From NCBI RefSeq assembly GCF_006385685.1, contig NZ_VFRP01000026.1, forward strand, positions 1 through 57,366: a DNA stretch of 57,366 nucleotides. The letters are read 5' to 3'. Within the stretch, counting starts at the first letter, position 1. Each line of letters starts with the position of its first letter. The stretch comes from Amaricoccus solimangrovi. GTDB lineage: Bacteria; Pseudomonadota; Alphaproteobacteria; Rhodobacterales; Rhodobacteraceae. Under the pieces are notes generated by a model. That model ran no database searches and was not told where the DNA came from. It saw only the letters and a program-made list of their open reading frames with translations. Of the stretch, positions 33,873-42,933 are shown in pieces. A program made the position numbers and the translations under genes.

Positions 33873-36473
33873 ATGAACTTCGAGAAGTTCTCGGAACGGG
33901 CCCGCGGTTTCGTCCAGGCCGCGCAGACCATTGCGCTCAGGGAGGGCAACCAGCGCTTCATGCCCGAGCATCTGCTGAAGGCGCTGCTCGACGACGACCA
34001 GGGGCTCGCCAACAATCTCATCAAGGCCTCGGGCGGCGATCCCGCGATGGTGCGCGCCGCGAACGAGGCGGCGGTGAACAGGCTGCCGAAGGTCGAGGGC
34101 GGCGACGGGCAGCTTTATATCGACACGCAGACCGGCAAGGTGCTCGCCGAGGCGGAGAAGATCGCGACCCAGGCGAAGGACTCCTTCGTCACGGTCGAGC
34201 GGGTGCTGACCGCGCTCGCCATCGTCAAATCCGCCGCGAACGACGCGCTGAAGGCCGGGGGCGTGACGCCGAACGGGCTCAACAACGCGATCAACGATCT
34301 GCGCAAGGGCCGGACCGCCGATACCGCGAGCGCGGAGCAGGGCTATGACGCGCTGCGCAAGTATGCGCGCGACCTGACCGAGGCGGCGCGCGAGGGCAAG
34401 ATCGATCCGATCATCGGGCGGGACGAGGAGATCCGGCGCTCGATGCAGGTGCTGAGCCGGCGGACGAAGAACAACCCGGTGCTGATCGGCGAGCCCGGCG
34501 TCGGCAAGACGGCGATCGCCGAGGGGCTGGCGCTCAGGATCGTCAACGGCGACGTGCCGGAGAGTTTGCAGGACAAGAAGCTGCTGGCGCTCGACATGGG
34601 CGCGCTGATCGCCGGGGCGAAGTACCGCGGCGAGTTCGAGGAGCGGCTGAAGTCGGTGCTGACCGAGGTGACGGCGGCGGCGGGCGAGGTGATCCTCTTC
34701 ATCGACGAGATGCACACGCTGGTCGGCGCGGGCAAGGCGGAGGGGGCGATGGACGCCTCGAACCTCTTGAAGCCGGCGCTGGCGCGGGGCGAGCTGCATT
34801 GCGTCGGGGCGACGACGCTCGACGAGTATCGCAAGCATGTCGAGAAGGACGCGGCGCTGGCGCGGCGGTTCCAGCCGGTCTTCGTGAGCGAGCCGACGGT
34901 CGAGGACACGATCTCGATCCTGCGCGGCATCAAGGAGAAGTACGAGGTCCATCACGGCGTGCGGATCACCGATTCGGCGCTGGTGGCGGCGGCGACGCTG
35001 TCGCATCGCTACATCGCGGACCGGTTCCTGCCGGACAAGGCGATCGACCTGATGGACGAGGCGGCGAGCCGCTTGCGGATGGCGGTGGATTCGAAGCCGG
35101 AGGAGCTCGACGCGCTCGACCGCGAGATCCTGCAGAAGCAGATCGAGGCGGAGGCGCTGAAGGTCGAGAAGGACCAGGCGAGCCAGGACCGGCTGCAGAA
35201 GCTGCTGGTGGAGCTTTCGGCCTTGCAGGACCGCTCGGCGGAGATGACGGCGCAGTGGCAGGCCGAGCGCGACAAGATGAAGGGCGCGGCGGAGCTGAAG
35301 GAGAAGCTCGACGCGGCGCGGGTCGATCTCGAGAACGCGAAGCGGGTCGGCAATCTGGCCGAGGCCGGGCGGCTCTCCTACGGCGTGATCCCGCAGTTCG
35401 AGAAGGAGCTCGCGGAGGCCGAGGCGAAGGGCGGCGAGGCGATGGTCGAGGAGGCGGTGACTCCTGAGCAGATCGCGCAGGTCGTCGAGCGCTGGACCGG
35501 GATCCCGGTGGACCGGATGCTGGAGGGCGAGCGGGAGAAGCTGCTCCACATGGAGGCTTCGATCGGCAAGCGCGTCATCGGGCAGAAGGAGGCGGTGGTC
35601 GCCGTGTCCAATGCCGTGCGGCGGGCGCGGGCGGGGCTGAACGATCCGAACCGGCCGCTGGGCTCGTTCCTGTTCCTCGGGCCGACGGGGGTGGGCAAGA
35701 CGGAGCTCACCAAGGCGCTGGCGGCGTTCCTGTTCGACGACGACCAGGCGATGGTGCGCATCGACATGTCGGAATACATGGAGAAGCATTCCGTCGCCCG
35801 GCTGATCGGCGCGCCTCCGGGCTATGTCGGTTATGACGAGGGCGGCGTGCTGACGGAAGCCGTGCGGCGCAGGCCCTATCAGGTGATCCTGTTCGACGAG
35901 GTCGAGAAGGCGCATCCGGATGTGTTCAACGTGCTGTTGCAGGTGCTCGACGACGGGCGGCTGACCGACAGCCAGGGGCGCGTGGTCGATTTCAAGAACA
36001 CGCTCATCATCCTGACGTCGAACCTCGGCTCGCAGGCCTTGTCGGTGCTGCCCGAGGGCACGCCGGCGGAAGGGGCGCGGGATCAGGTGATGGCGGCGGT
36101 GCGCGCGCATTTCCGGCCGGAGTTCCTGAACCGGCTCGACGAGATCGTGCTGTTCGACCGGCTCTCCCGCGCGAACATGGACGGGATCGTGGAGATCCAG
36201 GTGGGGATCCTCGCGAAGCGGCTTGGCCAGCGGAACATCACGCTGGAGGTCTCCGACGAGGCGCGGACCTGGCTCGCGAACCGGGGCTACGATCCGGTCT
36301 ACGGCGCGCGGCCGCTGAAGCGGGTGATCCAGAGCGCATTGCAGAACCCGCTCGCGGAGAAGCTGCTCGCGGGCGAGATCCTCGATGGCGCGACGGTGCG
36401 CGTCGGCGCGGACAGCGAGGGGCTGACCTTCGGCGAGAGCGCCGAGACGAAGAAGCCCGCGGCGGTGCACTGA
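33873..36473 (+). CDS. clpB: ATP-dependent chaperone ClpB
   Basis: 866 residues from the ATG at 33873, with AGGGAG six bases upstream; the earlier in-frame ATG at 33852 lacks a site. ClpB is a hexameric disaggregase that works with DnaK. Domain order is complete: an N-terminal repeat domain beginning [12 protein letters not shown], the first AAA+ module with [13 protein letters not shown] near 206, the coiled-coil middle domain at about 400-530, and the second AAA+ module with [14 protein letters not shown] near 606 and the [13 protein letters not shown] Walker B. Its divergent neighbour was probably pyrF before the AT-rich island was inserted. Heat-shock control is likely but the promoter is uncertain. 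Confidence 0.95.
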   Translation: MNFEKFSERARGFVQAAQTIALREGNQRFMPEHLLKALLDDDQGLANNLIKASGGDPAMVRAANEAAVNRLPKVEGGDGQLYIDTQTGKVLAEAEKIATQAKDSFVTVERVLTALAIVKSAANDALKAGGVTPNGLNNAINDLRKGRTADTASAEQGYDALRKYARDLTEAAREGKIDPIIGRDEEIRRSMQVLSRRTKNNPVLIGEPGVGKTAIAEGLALRIVNGDVPESLQDKKLLALDMGALIAGAKYRGEFEERLKSVLTEVTAAAGEVILFIDEMHTLVGAGKAEGAMDASNLLKPALARGELHCVGATTLDEYRKHVEKDAALARRFQPVFVSEPTVEDTISILRGIKEKYEVHHGVRITDSALVAAATLSHRYIADRFLPDKAIDLMDEAASRLRMAVDSKPEELDALDREILQKQIEAEALKVEKDQASQDRLQKLLVELSALQDRSAEMTAQWQAERDKMKGAAELKEKLDAARVDLENAKRVGNLAEAGRLSYGVIPQFEKELAEAEAKGGEAMVEEAVTPEQIAQVVERWTGIPVDRMLEGEREKLLHMEASIGKRVIGQKEAVVAVSNAVRRARAGLNDPNRPLGSFLFLGPTGVGKTELTKALAAFLFDDDQAMVRIDMSEYMEKHSVARLIGAPPGYVGYDEGGVLTEAVRRRPYQVILFDEVEKAHPDVFNVLLQVLDDGRLTDSQGRVVDFKNTLIILTSNLGSQALSVLPEGTPAEGARDQVMAAVRAHFRPEFLNRLDEIVLFDRLSRANMDGIVEIQVGILAKRLGQRNITLEVSDEARTWLANRGYDPVYGARPLKRVIQSALQNPLAEKLLAGEILDGATVRVGADSEGLTFGESAETKKPAAVH

Positions 36474-36498
36474 GCCGCGACGACGGGAAGGACTGGAA

Positions 36499-36530
36499 AA
36501 GCCCGGCTCTCAGGAGCCGGGCTTCTTCTT
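36499..36530. terminator. bidirectional rho-independent terminator between clpB and SDR gene
   Basis: AAGCCCGGCTC pairs with GAGCCGGGCTT (11 bp) around TCAG. On the plus strand it is followed by CTTCTT for clpB, and on the minus strand by TTTTCC for the convergent SDR gene, whose stop is at 36533. Confidence 0.82.
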
Positions 36531-36532
36531 GC

Positions 36533-37318
36533 TCACCAGCAGCAGAAGCCGCCGTCGACCAGGAGATCGACGCCGGTCACGAAGGAGGCGGCGTCGGAGA
36601 GCAGGAAGACCGCGGGGCCGACCATCTCGTCGACGCTCGCCATGCGGCCCATCGGCGTCTGCTCCTCGAAGAGCTTCGTCTGGTGCACCATCTCGGGGCG
36701 CGTGTTCATCGGCGTCGCGGTATAGCCCGGGCTGATCGTGTTCACGCGAACGCCCCGGTCCACCCATTCCATTGCCATCGACTTCGACATGTGGATCACG
36801 CCGGCCTTGGACGCGTTGTAGTGGCACTGCGAGAGGCCGCGGTTGACGATCACGCCGGACATCGAGGCGATGTTGACGATCGCGCCGCGCCCATGGGCGA
36901 GCATCGCCCGCGCCTCGGCCTGGCAGGAGAGAAACACGCCCTTCAGGTTGATGTCCATCAGCGTCTGGAACTGGTCCTCCGCCATTTCCTCGGCCGGGTT
37001 CGCATTGGCGATGCCGGCGGCGTTGACCGCGAGCGAGAGCGGGCCGAGTTCGGCCTCGGTCCGGGCGACGGCCTCGGCGAGCGCCGGGCCGCTGGTCACG
37101 TCGGCCGCCAGCGAGAGGCTCTTGCGTCCGGCGGCGGCGACGGCCTCCGCGGTCTCGGCGAGCCCGCCGTCGGTCCGGCGGTCGAGCAGCGCCACGTCGG
37201 CGCCGCACTGGGCGAGGCCGATCGCGATGCGCTGGCCGATGCCGCTGCCCGCGCCGGTGACGAGGGCGACCTGTCCCGAGAGGTCGAAGAGCTTCGGAGC
37301 GTTCAGGGTAATGTCCAT
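36533..37318 (-). CDS. short-chain dehydrogenase/reductase, probable sugar-alcohol dehydrogenase
   Basis: 261 residues. The NAD(P) motif TGAGSGIG lies at 21-28, NAAG at 99-102, and the catalytic YxxxK is Tyr167/Lys171 in CHYNASKAG. The C-terminus is VDGGFCCW. It is the last gene of the ABC operon at 37327-40844 (eight bases from the ATPase), so it probably oxidises the imported sugar or polyol to a ketose in the cytoplasm. A kinase and a split transketolase are encoded across the divergent promoter. The exact substrate is unknown; erythritol/threitol-type, pentitols or a branched sugar are all possible. Confidence 0.82.
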   Translation of the reverse strand: MDITLNAPKLFDLSGQVALVTGAGSGIGQRIAIGLAQCGADVALLDRRTDGGLAETAEAVAAAGRKSLSLAADVTSGPALAEAVARTEAELGPLSLAVNAAGIANANPAEEMAEDQFQTLMDINLKGVFLSCQAEARAMLAHGRGAIVNIASMSGVIVNRGLSQCHYNASKAGVIHMSKSMAMEWVDRGVRVNTISPGYTATPMNTRPEMVHQTKLFEEQTPMGRMASVDEMVGPAVFLLSDAASFVTGVDLLVDGGFCCW

Positions 37319-37326
37319 GATTTTCC

Positions 37327-38808
37327 TCAGATGGTCGCGAGTTCCATGACCGAGACGTCGTTCGCCTCGGCCCGGTTCAGGATCCCGGCCTGCCGCCCCT
37401 GCGCGAGCACCACGATCCGGTTGGAGACGCCGAGTACCTCCTCGAGGTCGGAGCTGACGACGATGACGGCGACGCCTTCCCGGGCGAGACCCGCGATGAT
37501 GTCGTAGATGCCCGAGCGCGCGCCGACGTCGATGCCGCGCGTCGGCTCGTCGAGGATCACCACGCGGGGGCCGCGGGCGAGCCATTTGGCGATCACCACC
37601 TTCTGCTGGTTGCCGCCCGAGAGGCTCGATCCCGGCTGGCCCGCCTGACCCTTGACGCCGAACCGGGCGATCGCCCCGTCGGCGAAGGCGCGCACGGCCG
37701 ATTTGCTGATCCAGCCGCCGCGGGAGACCTTGTCGAGATTGGCATAGACGATGTTCTCGCCGATGCCGTGCTCGACGACGAGGCCCTGCAGCTTGCGGTC
37801 CTCCGGCACCATGACGATGCCCTCCGCGATCGCATCGGCCGGGCTCCTCAGCGCGAGTTCGCGGCCGTCGAGCCAGATCGTCCCGGCGCTCACCGGATCG
37901 GCCCCGGCGATGGCGCGGACGAGTTCGGTGCGCCCGGCGCCGACGAGGCCGGCGATGCCGAGGATCTCGCCCTCCGCGACCGAGAAATTCGCGTCGCGGA
38001 AGGCGCCGTTCGCCCCGGTGAGGCCGCGCACCTCGAGCACGGTGCGCGCCTTCGGCGTCGGGACCGGCGGGAACATCCGTTCGAGGCTGCGGCCCACCAT
38101 GCTCTCGACGACGGTGCGGACCGGGGTGGCGCTGTCGGCGAAATCGGCCACGTGCTCGCCGTCGCGCAGCACGACGATCCGGTCGGTGATCTGGCGGATC
38201 TCCTCCATCCGGTGCGAGATGTAGATGATCCCCACGCCCTCGGCGCGCAGTTTCCGCACCTGCTCGAACAAGGCCTCGGTCTCGGCGCCTCCGAGAGCGG
38301 CGGTCGGCTCGTCGAGGATCAGGAGCTTCGCGTCGAGCGCCAAGGCCTTCGCGATCTCGACGAGCTGCTGCTGCGCGGTCGAGAGGCCCTGCACCTTGCG
38401 CGTGGCGGGGAGGCGGAGGTTGAGGCGCGCGAGCTGCTCCTGCGCGCGCTCGACCATGGCGGCGCGGTCGACGCGCCCGCCCTTCATCGGCCAGCGGCCG
38501 ATGAAGACGTTCTCGGCGATGGTGAGTTCGGGCAGAAGCTTCAGCTCCTGGTGGATCAGCACCACGCCCTTGTCGATCGCCTCGCGCGGGGAGGCGGGGG
38601 CATAGGGCCGCCCCATCCAGGTCATGCTCCCCTCGGAGGGCGGGCGCGATCCGGCGATGATGCCGGAGAGCGTGGACTTGCCCGCGCCATTCTCGCCCAG
38701 AAGGGCCACGACCTCGCCGGCGTGGATGTCGAGATCGACGTTCCGGAGCACCTGGAGGGGTCCGTAGCTCTTCGAGATGCCGCGAAGCGACAGGATGGGC
38801 TCTGACAT
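37327..38808 (-). CDS. CUT2 sugar ABC transporter ATP-binding protein (two ATPase modules)
   Basis: 493 residues with two ABC modules in one chain, as in RbsA/XylG. The first has Walker A GENGAGKST near 38-46, signature LSTAQQQ and Walker B LLILDEPTAAL. The second has the degenerate GLVGAGRTEL and a normal signature LSGGNQQKV with Walker B VVILDEPTRGIDV. Both stay in the cytoplasm on the permease dimer. It is encoded between the binding protein and the SDR. The second of three CUT2 systems in this window; the ligand is inferred only from neighbouring enzymes. Confidence 0.92.
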   Translation of the reverse strand: MSEPILSLRGISKSYGPLQVLRNVDLDIHAGEVVALLGENGAGKSTLSGIIAGSRPPSEGSMTWMGRPYAPASPREAIDKGVVLIHQELKLLPELTIAENVFIGRWPMKGGRVDRAAMVERAQEQLARLNLRLPATRKVQGLSTAQQQLVEIAKALALDAKLLILDEPTAALGGAETEALFEQVRKLRAEGVGIIYISHRMEEIRQITDRIVVLRDGEHVADFADSATPVRTVVESMVGRSLERMFPPVPTPKARTVLEVRGLTGANGAFRDANFSVAEGEILGIAGLVGAGRTELVRAIAGADPVSAGTIWLDGRELALRSPADAIAEGIVMVPEDRKLQGLVVEHGIGENIVYANLDKVSRGGWISKSAVRAFADGAIARFGVKGQAGQPGSSLSGGNQQKVVIAKWLARGPRVVILDEPTRGIDVGARSGIYDIIAGLAREGVAVIVVSSDLEEVLGVSNRIVVLAQGRQAGILNRAEANDVSVMELATI

Positions 38809-38826
38809 GGCGCGGGCTCCCTCGCG

Positions 38827-39753
38827 TTACGGGTGGTTGGCGATGAAGCCGTCGACGTTCTCCGTGGTGGTGAGCGTCGCGGGCAGGAGCTGCTCGGCGG
38901 GCACGTCCTCGCCCGCCACGAGCTTCTTCGCGCTCTCGACCGCCATGCGGCCCATGAGCTGGGTCTGCTGGGTGGCGGTCACGTCGAAGACGCCGTTCTT
39001 CAGGGCTTCCAGCGCCGCGGTGTCGCCGTCGAAGCCCGCGAGCCAGATCTTGTCGGAGGGATTCGCGACCTTGATCGCCTGCGCCGCGCCGAGCGCGAGC
39101 GCGTCGGCCTGGGCGAAGACGATCGAGATGTCGGGATGGGCCTGCAGCATGTTCTGCATGATCTGGAAGCCCTCGTCCTGGCTCCACATGTTCGACCACT
39201 GCTCGGCCACGACCTCGACGCCCGGATTGGCCGCGAGCGTCTCGGAGCAGCCCTTCATCCGGTCGACCTCGGGCGTGGTGCCCTTCTGGCCGTGGATGAT
39301 CGCCATCTTGCCCGAGCCGCCGGCCTTTTCGACGATGTAGTCGCAGACCGCCTTGGCGGAGGCGACCGAGTCGGTGGCGATGAACGTGTCGCCCGGCGCG
39401 CCCTCGGCGTTGCGGTCGACATTCACCACCGGCACGCCCGCGGCCTTGGCGAGCTTGACCGGCACGGTCGCGGCGGCGGCGCCGGCGGGGATGTAGATGA
39501 GCGCGTCGATGTTCTGGGTCAGCAGGTCCTGGATCTGGTTGACCTGGGTCGGGCCGTCGCCCTTGGCGTCGACGGTGATGACCTTGATGCCTTCCGATTG
39601 CGCCTGCGCCTCGACCGACTGCTTGATCTGGTTGAAGAAGTTCGCCTGAAGGTTGGCGACGGCGAGGCCGAGCGTCTTGAGTTCCTGGGCCTGGGCCGAG
39701 ACCGACAGCGCCATGAGCGCGGCCGAGGCGGCGAGCGTTCCGAGAAGCCTCAT
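38827..39753 (-). CDS. periplasmic sugar-binding protein of CUT2 ABC transporter
   Basis: 308 residues from the second of two adjacent ATGs (39753), which has GGAGG five bases upstream. Signal peptide MRLLGTLAASAALMALSVSA with cleavage near AQA-QE. The mature protein has the Peripla_BP_4 pattern: KTLGLAVANLQANFF, DGPTQVNQIQDLLTQNIDAL, a central hinge with VNVDRNA, and QADALALGAAQAIK in the second lobe. It delivers a sugar or polyol to the permease at 39870-40844. Gene order on the strand is permease, binding protein, ATPase, SDR. Confidence 0.9.
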   Translation of the reverse strand: MRLLGTLAASAALMALSVSAQAQELKTLGLAVANLQANFFNQIKQSVEAQAQSEGIKVITVDAKGDGPTQVNQIQDLLTQNIDALIYIPAGAAAATVPVKLAKAAGVPVVNVDRNAEGAPGDTFIATDSVASAKAVCDYIVEKAGGSGKMAIIHGQKGTTPEVDRMKGCSETLAANPGVEVVAEQWSNMWSQDEGFQIMQNMLQAHPDISIVFAQADALALGAAQAIKVANPSDKIWLAGFDGDTAALEALKNGVFDVTATQQTQLMGRMAVESAKKLVAGEDVPAEQLLPATLTTTENVDGFIANHP

Positions 39754-39869
39754 CATTTCCTCCACTTGGTTCCTTGGGGTGCCCGCGCCTTCTTCGGCTC
39801 GCGGGCGGGTGATCGGCCGGTTCCGGCGCGATGGGTTGAGCGGAGGCGGGTGGCGCCTCCGCCGGGCGT

Positions 39870-40844
39870 TCACCTGCGGCGCAGGGTCTCGGCCGCGACG
39901 GCGAGCGCGATGACGACGCCGATGATGACCTGCTGCAGGAAGGGCGAGACGTTCAGGAGATTGAGCCCGTTGCGGAGCACGCCGATGATCAGCACGCCGA
40001 TCAGCGTCCCGCCGATCCCGCCGGCGCCGCCCGAGAGCGAGGTGCCGCCGATGACGACCGCGGCGATCGTGTCGAGCTCGTAGCCGAGCCCGCTCGACGG
40101 CTGGACCGAGTCGAGCCGGGCGGCGAGCACGATGCCGGCGAGCCCGGCGAGGATCGCGGCGAGCACGTAGACGCCGATCGTCACGTAGTTGACGTTGATG
40201 CCGGCGAGCCGCGCGACTTCCGGATTGCCGCCGACCGCGTAGAGCATCCGCCCGCCGGAACGATAGCGCAGGAAGGCCCAGGCGGCGGCGGTGACGACGA
40301 GCATGAGCGCGACGGTCGCGGTCAGCACGCCGAAATGCCGGTCGATCGCGAGCATCATGAACCAGTCGGGGAAGCCGACGATCTGCTGGCCGTCGGTGAT
40401 CATGTTGGCGAGGCCGCGGGCGACCGACATCATCGCGAGCGTGGCGATGAACGGGGGCACGCGGAAGCCGGTGATCAGCATCCCCGAGACCATGCCGCAG
40501 AGGCCGGAGGCGACGAGCGCGAGCAGGATCGAGATCGGGAGGGGCAGGCCCATCACATTGGCGAGCCAGCCCATCACCATCATCGAGAGCGCGAGGACCG
40601 AGCCGACCGAGAGGTCGATGCCGCCGATCAGGATCACGAAGCTCATGCCGACGGCCATGATGCCGAGCACGGTGATCTGGTCGAGGATGTTGAGCGCGTT
40701 CCTGACCGACAGGAAGGTGTCGGTGGCGAGCGACAGGAAGACGCAGAGCAGGATGAGGCCGATGAGGGGCCCCGTGGCCCCGCTGAGCGAGGCGAGAATG
40801 CCCCGGCTCCGGGCCGGTTCCCGCTCGGAGACTGTTGCGATCAT
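39870..40844 (-). CDS. CUT2 sugar ABC transporter permease
   Basis: 324 residues from the ATG at 40844 with GGAGG six bases upstream; the longer frame to 40916 would cross the operator and promoter. About eight to ten membrane helices are visible. Family motifs: GGIDLSVGSVLALSMM near 80, RVPPFIATLAMMSVARGLA, YAVGGNPEVARLAGINV (the ATPase-contact loop) and VIGGTSLSGGAGGIGGTLIGV. First gene of the minus-strand operon and so directly under the operator at 40883-40898. A 117-base gap separates it from the binding protein. Confidence 0.92.
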   Translation of the reverse strand: MIATVSEREPARSRGILASLSGATGPLIGLILLCVFLSLATDTFLSVRNALNILDQITVLGIMAVGMSFVILIGGIDLSVGSVLALSMMVMGWLANVMGLPLPISILLALVASGLCGMVSGMLITGFRVPPFIATLAMMSVARGLANMITDGQQIVGFPDWFMMLAIDRHFGVLTATVALMLVVTAAAWAFLRYRSGGRMLYAVGGNPEVARLAGINVNYVTIGVYVLAAILAGLAGIVLAARLDSVQPSSGLGYELDTIAAVVIGGTSLSGGAGGIGGTLIGVLIIGVLRNGLNLLNVSPFLQQVIIGVVIALAVAAETLRRR

Positions 40845-40882
40845 GTGGGCCCTCCCGGGGCGGCGCGGTTGAACCGCTGTGT

Positions 40883-40898
40883 GTGCATATTTATTCGT
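40883..40898 (-). promoter_or_regulatory. SorC-type operator, site 1 (ABC operon)
   Basis: Minus strand ACGAATAAATATGCAC. It matches site 2 (41026) at 13 of 16 positions and lies just after the predicted start of the ABC operon transcript, 39 bases before the permease ATG. Confidence 0.65.
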
Positions 40899-40911
40899 TA
40901 ACGTGGTTTCA

Positions 40912-40941
40912 TTCATACGCGACGGGTTGCGCGCCTGTCAA
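40912..40941 (-). promoter_or_regulatory. sigma-70-type promoter of the CUT2/SDR operon
   Basis: Minus-strand TTGACA (40941-40936) and TATGAA (40917-40912) are 18 bases apart. Predicted start near 40905, directly before operator site 1. Confidence 0.6.
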
Positions 40942-40989
40942 CCCGGTTTGCCCGGTTTGAGCTCATCCCGCATGGCGATCAACTTTCGC

Positions 40990-41019
40990 TTGACATTTGC
41001 GCCCACCCCGCAATTATAT
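40990..41019 (+). promoter_or_regulatory. sigma-70-type promoter of the transketolase operon
   Basis: TTGACA at 40990-40995 and TTATAT at 41014-41019 with an 18-base spacer. Predicted start near 41026, where operator site 2 begins. Confidence 0.65.
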
Positions 41020-41025
41020 CGCTGA

Positions 41026-41041
41026 GTGAATAAACATGCAT
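41026..41041 (+). promoter_or_regulatory. SorC-type operator, site 2 (transketolase operon)
   Basis: GTGAATAAACATGCAT, at the predicted transcription start and ending 12 bases before the transketolase ATG. Together with site 1 it flanks the two back-to-back promoters, an arrangement that would let one repressor block both operons. Confidence 0.65.
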
Positions 41042-41053
41042 ATAGGGGGATTC

Positions 41054-41866
41054 ATGCAGACGAATGACCTCGAGCGCGTTGCCAAGGGGATTCGCCGCCG
41101 GGATCTGCGCGCGGTCTTCGAGGCCGGCGCCGGCCATATCGGCGGCGAGATGTCGGCGATCGACATCCTGACCGCGCTCTATTTCCGCGTATTGAACGTC
41201 ATGCCCGACGATCCCGGGAACCCGGGCCGCGACCGATTCGTGCTCTCCAAGGGCCATACCGCCTGCGCGCTCTACGTGACGCTCGCGAAGCGCGGCTTCA
41301 TTCCGGAGGAGGAGATCTCGACCTTCCTCAAGCCGCATTCGCGGCTGAACGGCCACCCGAACTGCCAGAAGGTTCCGGGCGTCGAGACCAACACCGGCCC
41401 GCTCGGCCACGGCCTGCCGGTCGCGGTCGGCATGGCGAAGGCGGCGAAGCTCGGGGGGGCGTCCTGGCGCACCTATGTGATGACCGGCGACGGCGAGATG
41501 CAGGAAGGCTCGAACTGGGAGGCGATCATGGCCGCGGCGCAGTTCGGCCTCGACAACCTGACGCTCATCATCGACCACAACCGCTTCCAGCAGGGCGCGG
41601 CGCTCGCGGACACGAACAATCTCGCCCCCCTGCGCCCGAAGCTCGAGGCCTTCGGCTGGGAGGTGACGGAGATCAACGGCAACGACATGTCCGAGATCGT
41701 TCCGGCGCTCGAGCATCGCGGCGACCGGCCGCACTGCGTCGTCGCGCATACCAACAAGGGCCACGGCATCTCGTTCATGCAGGACCGCGTGGACTGGCAT
41801 CACAAGGTGCCGAATGCCGAGCAGTACAAGACCGCCATGGAAGAGCTCGCGGAGGAAATGGAATGA
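41054..41866 (+). CDS. split transketolase, N-terminal (TPP-binding) subunit
   Basis: 270 residues from the ATG at 41054 with AGGGGG four bases upstream. The thiamine-diphosphate domain is complete: GHIGGEMSAIDILTALYF, SKGHTACALYV, NTGPLGHGLPVAVGMAKAAK and the GDG-x-N motif in GDGEMQEGSNWEAIM with LIIDHN. Transketolases move a two-carbon unit between a ketose phosphate and an aldose phosphate. Split A/B subunits like this are typical of catabolic versions, including the apulose 4-phosphate transketolase of apiose degradation, rather than the one-chain housekeeping enzyme. The stop overlaps the next gene by four bases (ATGA). Confidence 0.9.
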   Translation: MQTNDLERVAKGIRRRDLRAVFEAGAGHIGGEMSAIDILTALYFRVLNVMPDDPGNPGRDRFVLSKGHTACALYVTLAKRGFIPEEEISTFLKPHSRLNGHPNCQKVPGVETNTGPLGHGLPVAVGMAKAAKLGGASWRTYVMTGDGEMQEGSNWEAIMAAAQFGLDNLTLIIDHNRFQQGAALADTNNLAPLRPKLEAFGWEVTEINGNDMSEIVPALEHRGDRPHCVVAHTNKGHGISFMQDRVDWHHKVPNAEQYKTAMEELAEEME

Positions 41867-42822
41867 GCGAGGTTCTGACCGCCCCGAAGCTCAGGGACTG
41901 CCGCGACGCCTTCGTCGCGGTGCTGGAGCGCCTCGGCGCCGAGAACGAGAAGGTCGTCGCCGTCTGCAACGATTCCGTCGGCTCCTCGAAGCTCGGCGGG
42001 TTCAAGGCGAAGTTCCCCGAGCGGCTCGTCAATGTCGGCATCGCCGAGCAGAACATGGTCGGCGTCGGCGCCGGGCTCGCCAATGGCGGCATGCTGCCCT
42101 TCGTCTGCGCCGCCGCGCCCTTCCTCACGGGCCGGGCGCTCGAGCAGATCAAGGCCGACATCGCCTATTCCAATGCCAACGTGAAGCTCGTCGGCATCTC
42201 CTCGGGCATGGCCTATGGCGAGCTCGGGCCGACGCATCACTCGATCGAGGATTTCGCCTGGACCCGCGTGCTGCCGAACCTGCCGGTGATCGCGCCCTGC
42301 GATTCGATCGAGACGGCGGCCGCGGTGGAATGGGCCGCGACCTATCCGGGCCCGTGCTTCCTCAGGCTCTCGCGCGTCGGCGTGCCGGACCTGCTGCCGG
42401 AGGGGCATGTCTTCGAACTCGGCAAGGCGAACCAGCTCCGTGACGGTTCCGACGTGACGCTGATCGCGAACGGGACGCTCACGCACCGGATGCTGAAGGC
42501 GGCGGAGATCCTCGCCGGGCGCGGCGTCGAGGCGCGCGTGCTCAACATGGCCACCGTGCGCCCGATCGACGTCGAGGCGGTGGTCGCCGCGGTGCGCGAC
42601 ACCGGCGCGATCCTGACGGCGGAGGAGCATTCGACCTTCGGCGGCCTCGGGTCCGCGATCGCCGAGGTGGTGGTCGCCGAGGCGCCGGCGCCGATGAAGA
42701 TCCTCGGCGTGCCGGGCATCTTCGCGCCCACCGGCTCGGCCGAGTTCCTGCTCGACGAGTTCGGCATGGCCCCCGCCGCGGTCGCGGACGCGGCCGAGGC
42801 GCTGATCGCGCGCAAGCGGTAA
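41863..42822 (+). CDS. split transketolase, C-terminal subunit
   Basis: 319 residues supplying the pyrimidine-binding and C-terminal domains. The catalytic Glu is in NVGIAEQNMVGVGAGLA, followed by the FVCAAAPFLTGRALEQIK strand and helix, GMAYGELGPTHHSIEDFA and the C-terminal domain with VLNMATVRPID and TAEEHSTFGGLGSAI. It forms the active enzyme with the preceding gene product. The pair may accept an unusual ketose phosphate made by the kinase two genes downstream. A large palindromic repeat follows its stop by 16 bases. Confidence 0.9.
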   Translation: MSEVLTAPKLRDCRDAFVAVLERLGAENEKVVAVCNDSVGSSKLGGFKAKFPERLVNVGIAEQNMVGVGAGLANGGMLPFVCAAAPFLTGRALEQIKADIAYSNANVKLVGISSGMAYGELGPTHHSIEDFAWTRVLPNLPVIAPCDSIETAAAVEWAATYPGPCFLRLSRVGVPDLLPEGHVFELGKANQLRDGSDVTLIANGTLTHRMLKAAEILAGRGVEARVLNMATVRPIDVEAVVAAVRDTGAILTAEEHSTFGGLGSAIAEVVVAEAPAPMKILGVPGIFAPTGSAEFLLDEFGMAPAAVADAAEALIARKR

Positions 42823-42837
42823 GGCCGGCGCCGGGGC

Positions 42838-42891
42838 GGCGGACAAATGTCCGCCCTACGCCGCCACCCGTAGGGCGGACATTTGTCCGCC
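42838..42891. repeat. dispersed palindromic repeat, two inverted copies (copy 2)
   Basis: Two 23-base copies face each other (42838-42860 and 42869-42891) around eight bases, a perfect inverted repeat, each itself built on GGGCGGACATTTGTCCGCC. The transcript would form a very strong hairpin between the transketolase and kinase genes, possibly a processing or partial-termination site. Confidence 0.9.
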
Positions 42892-42933
42892 TTCCGTCCA
42901 ACGCCAAGAAGACCATCCCAAGGGAGCCCCGCC

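Noticed and set aside
33798-36470. 890-residue minus-strand open frame opposite clpB
   Set aside because: Shadow of clpB, with His/Arg/Leu-rich composition and no recognisable domain.
38827-40083. 416-residue plus-strand frame across the binding-protein and permease genes
   Set aside because: Reverse of two coding genes; no start context or motif.
40979-41803. 274-residue minus-strand frame opposite the transketolase N-terminal gene
   Set aside because: Antisense composition; the plus-strand frame has the complete TPP motif.
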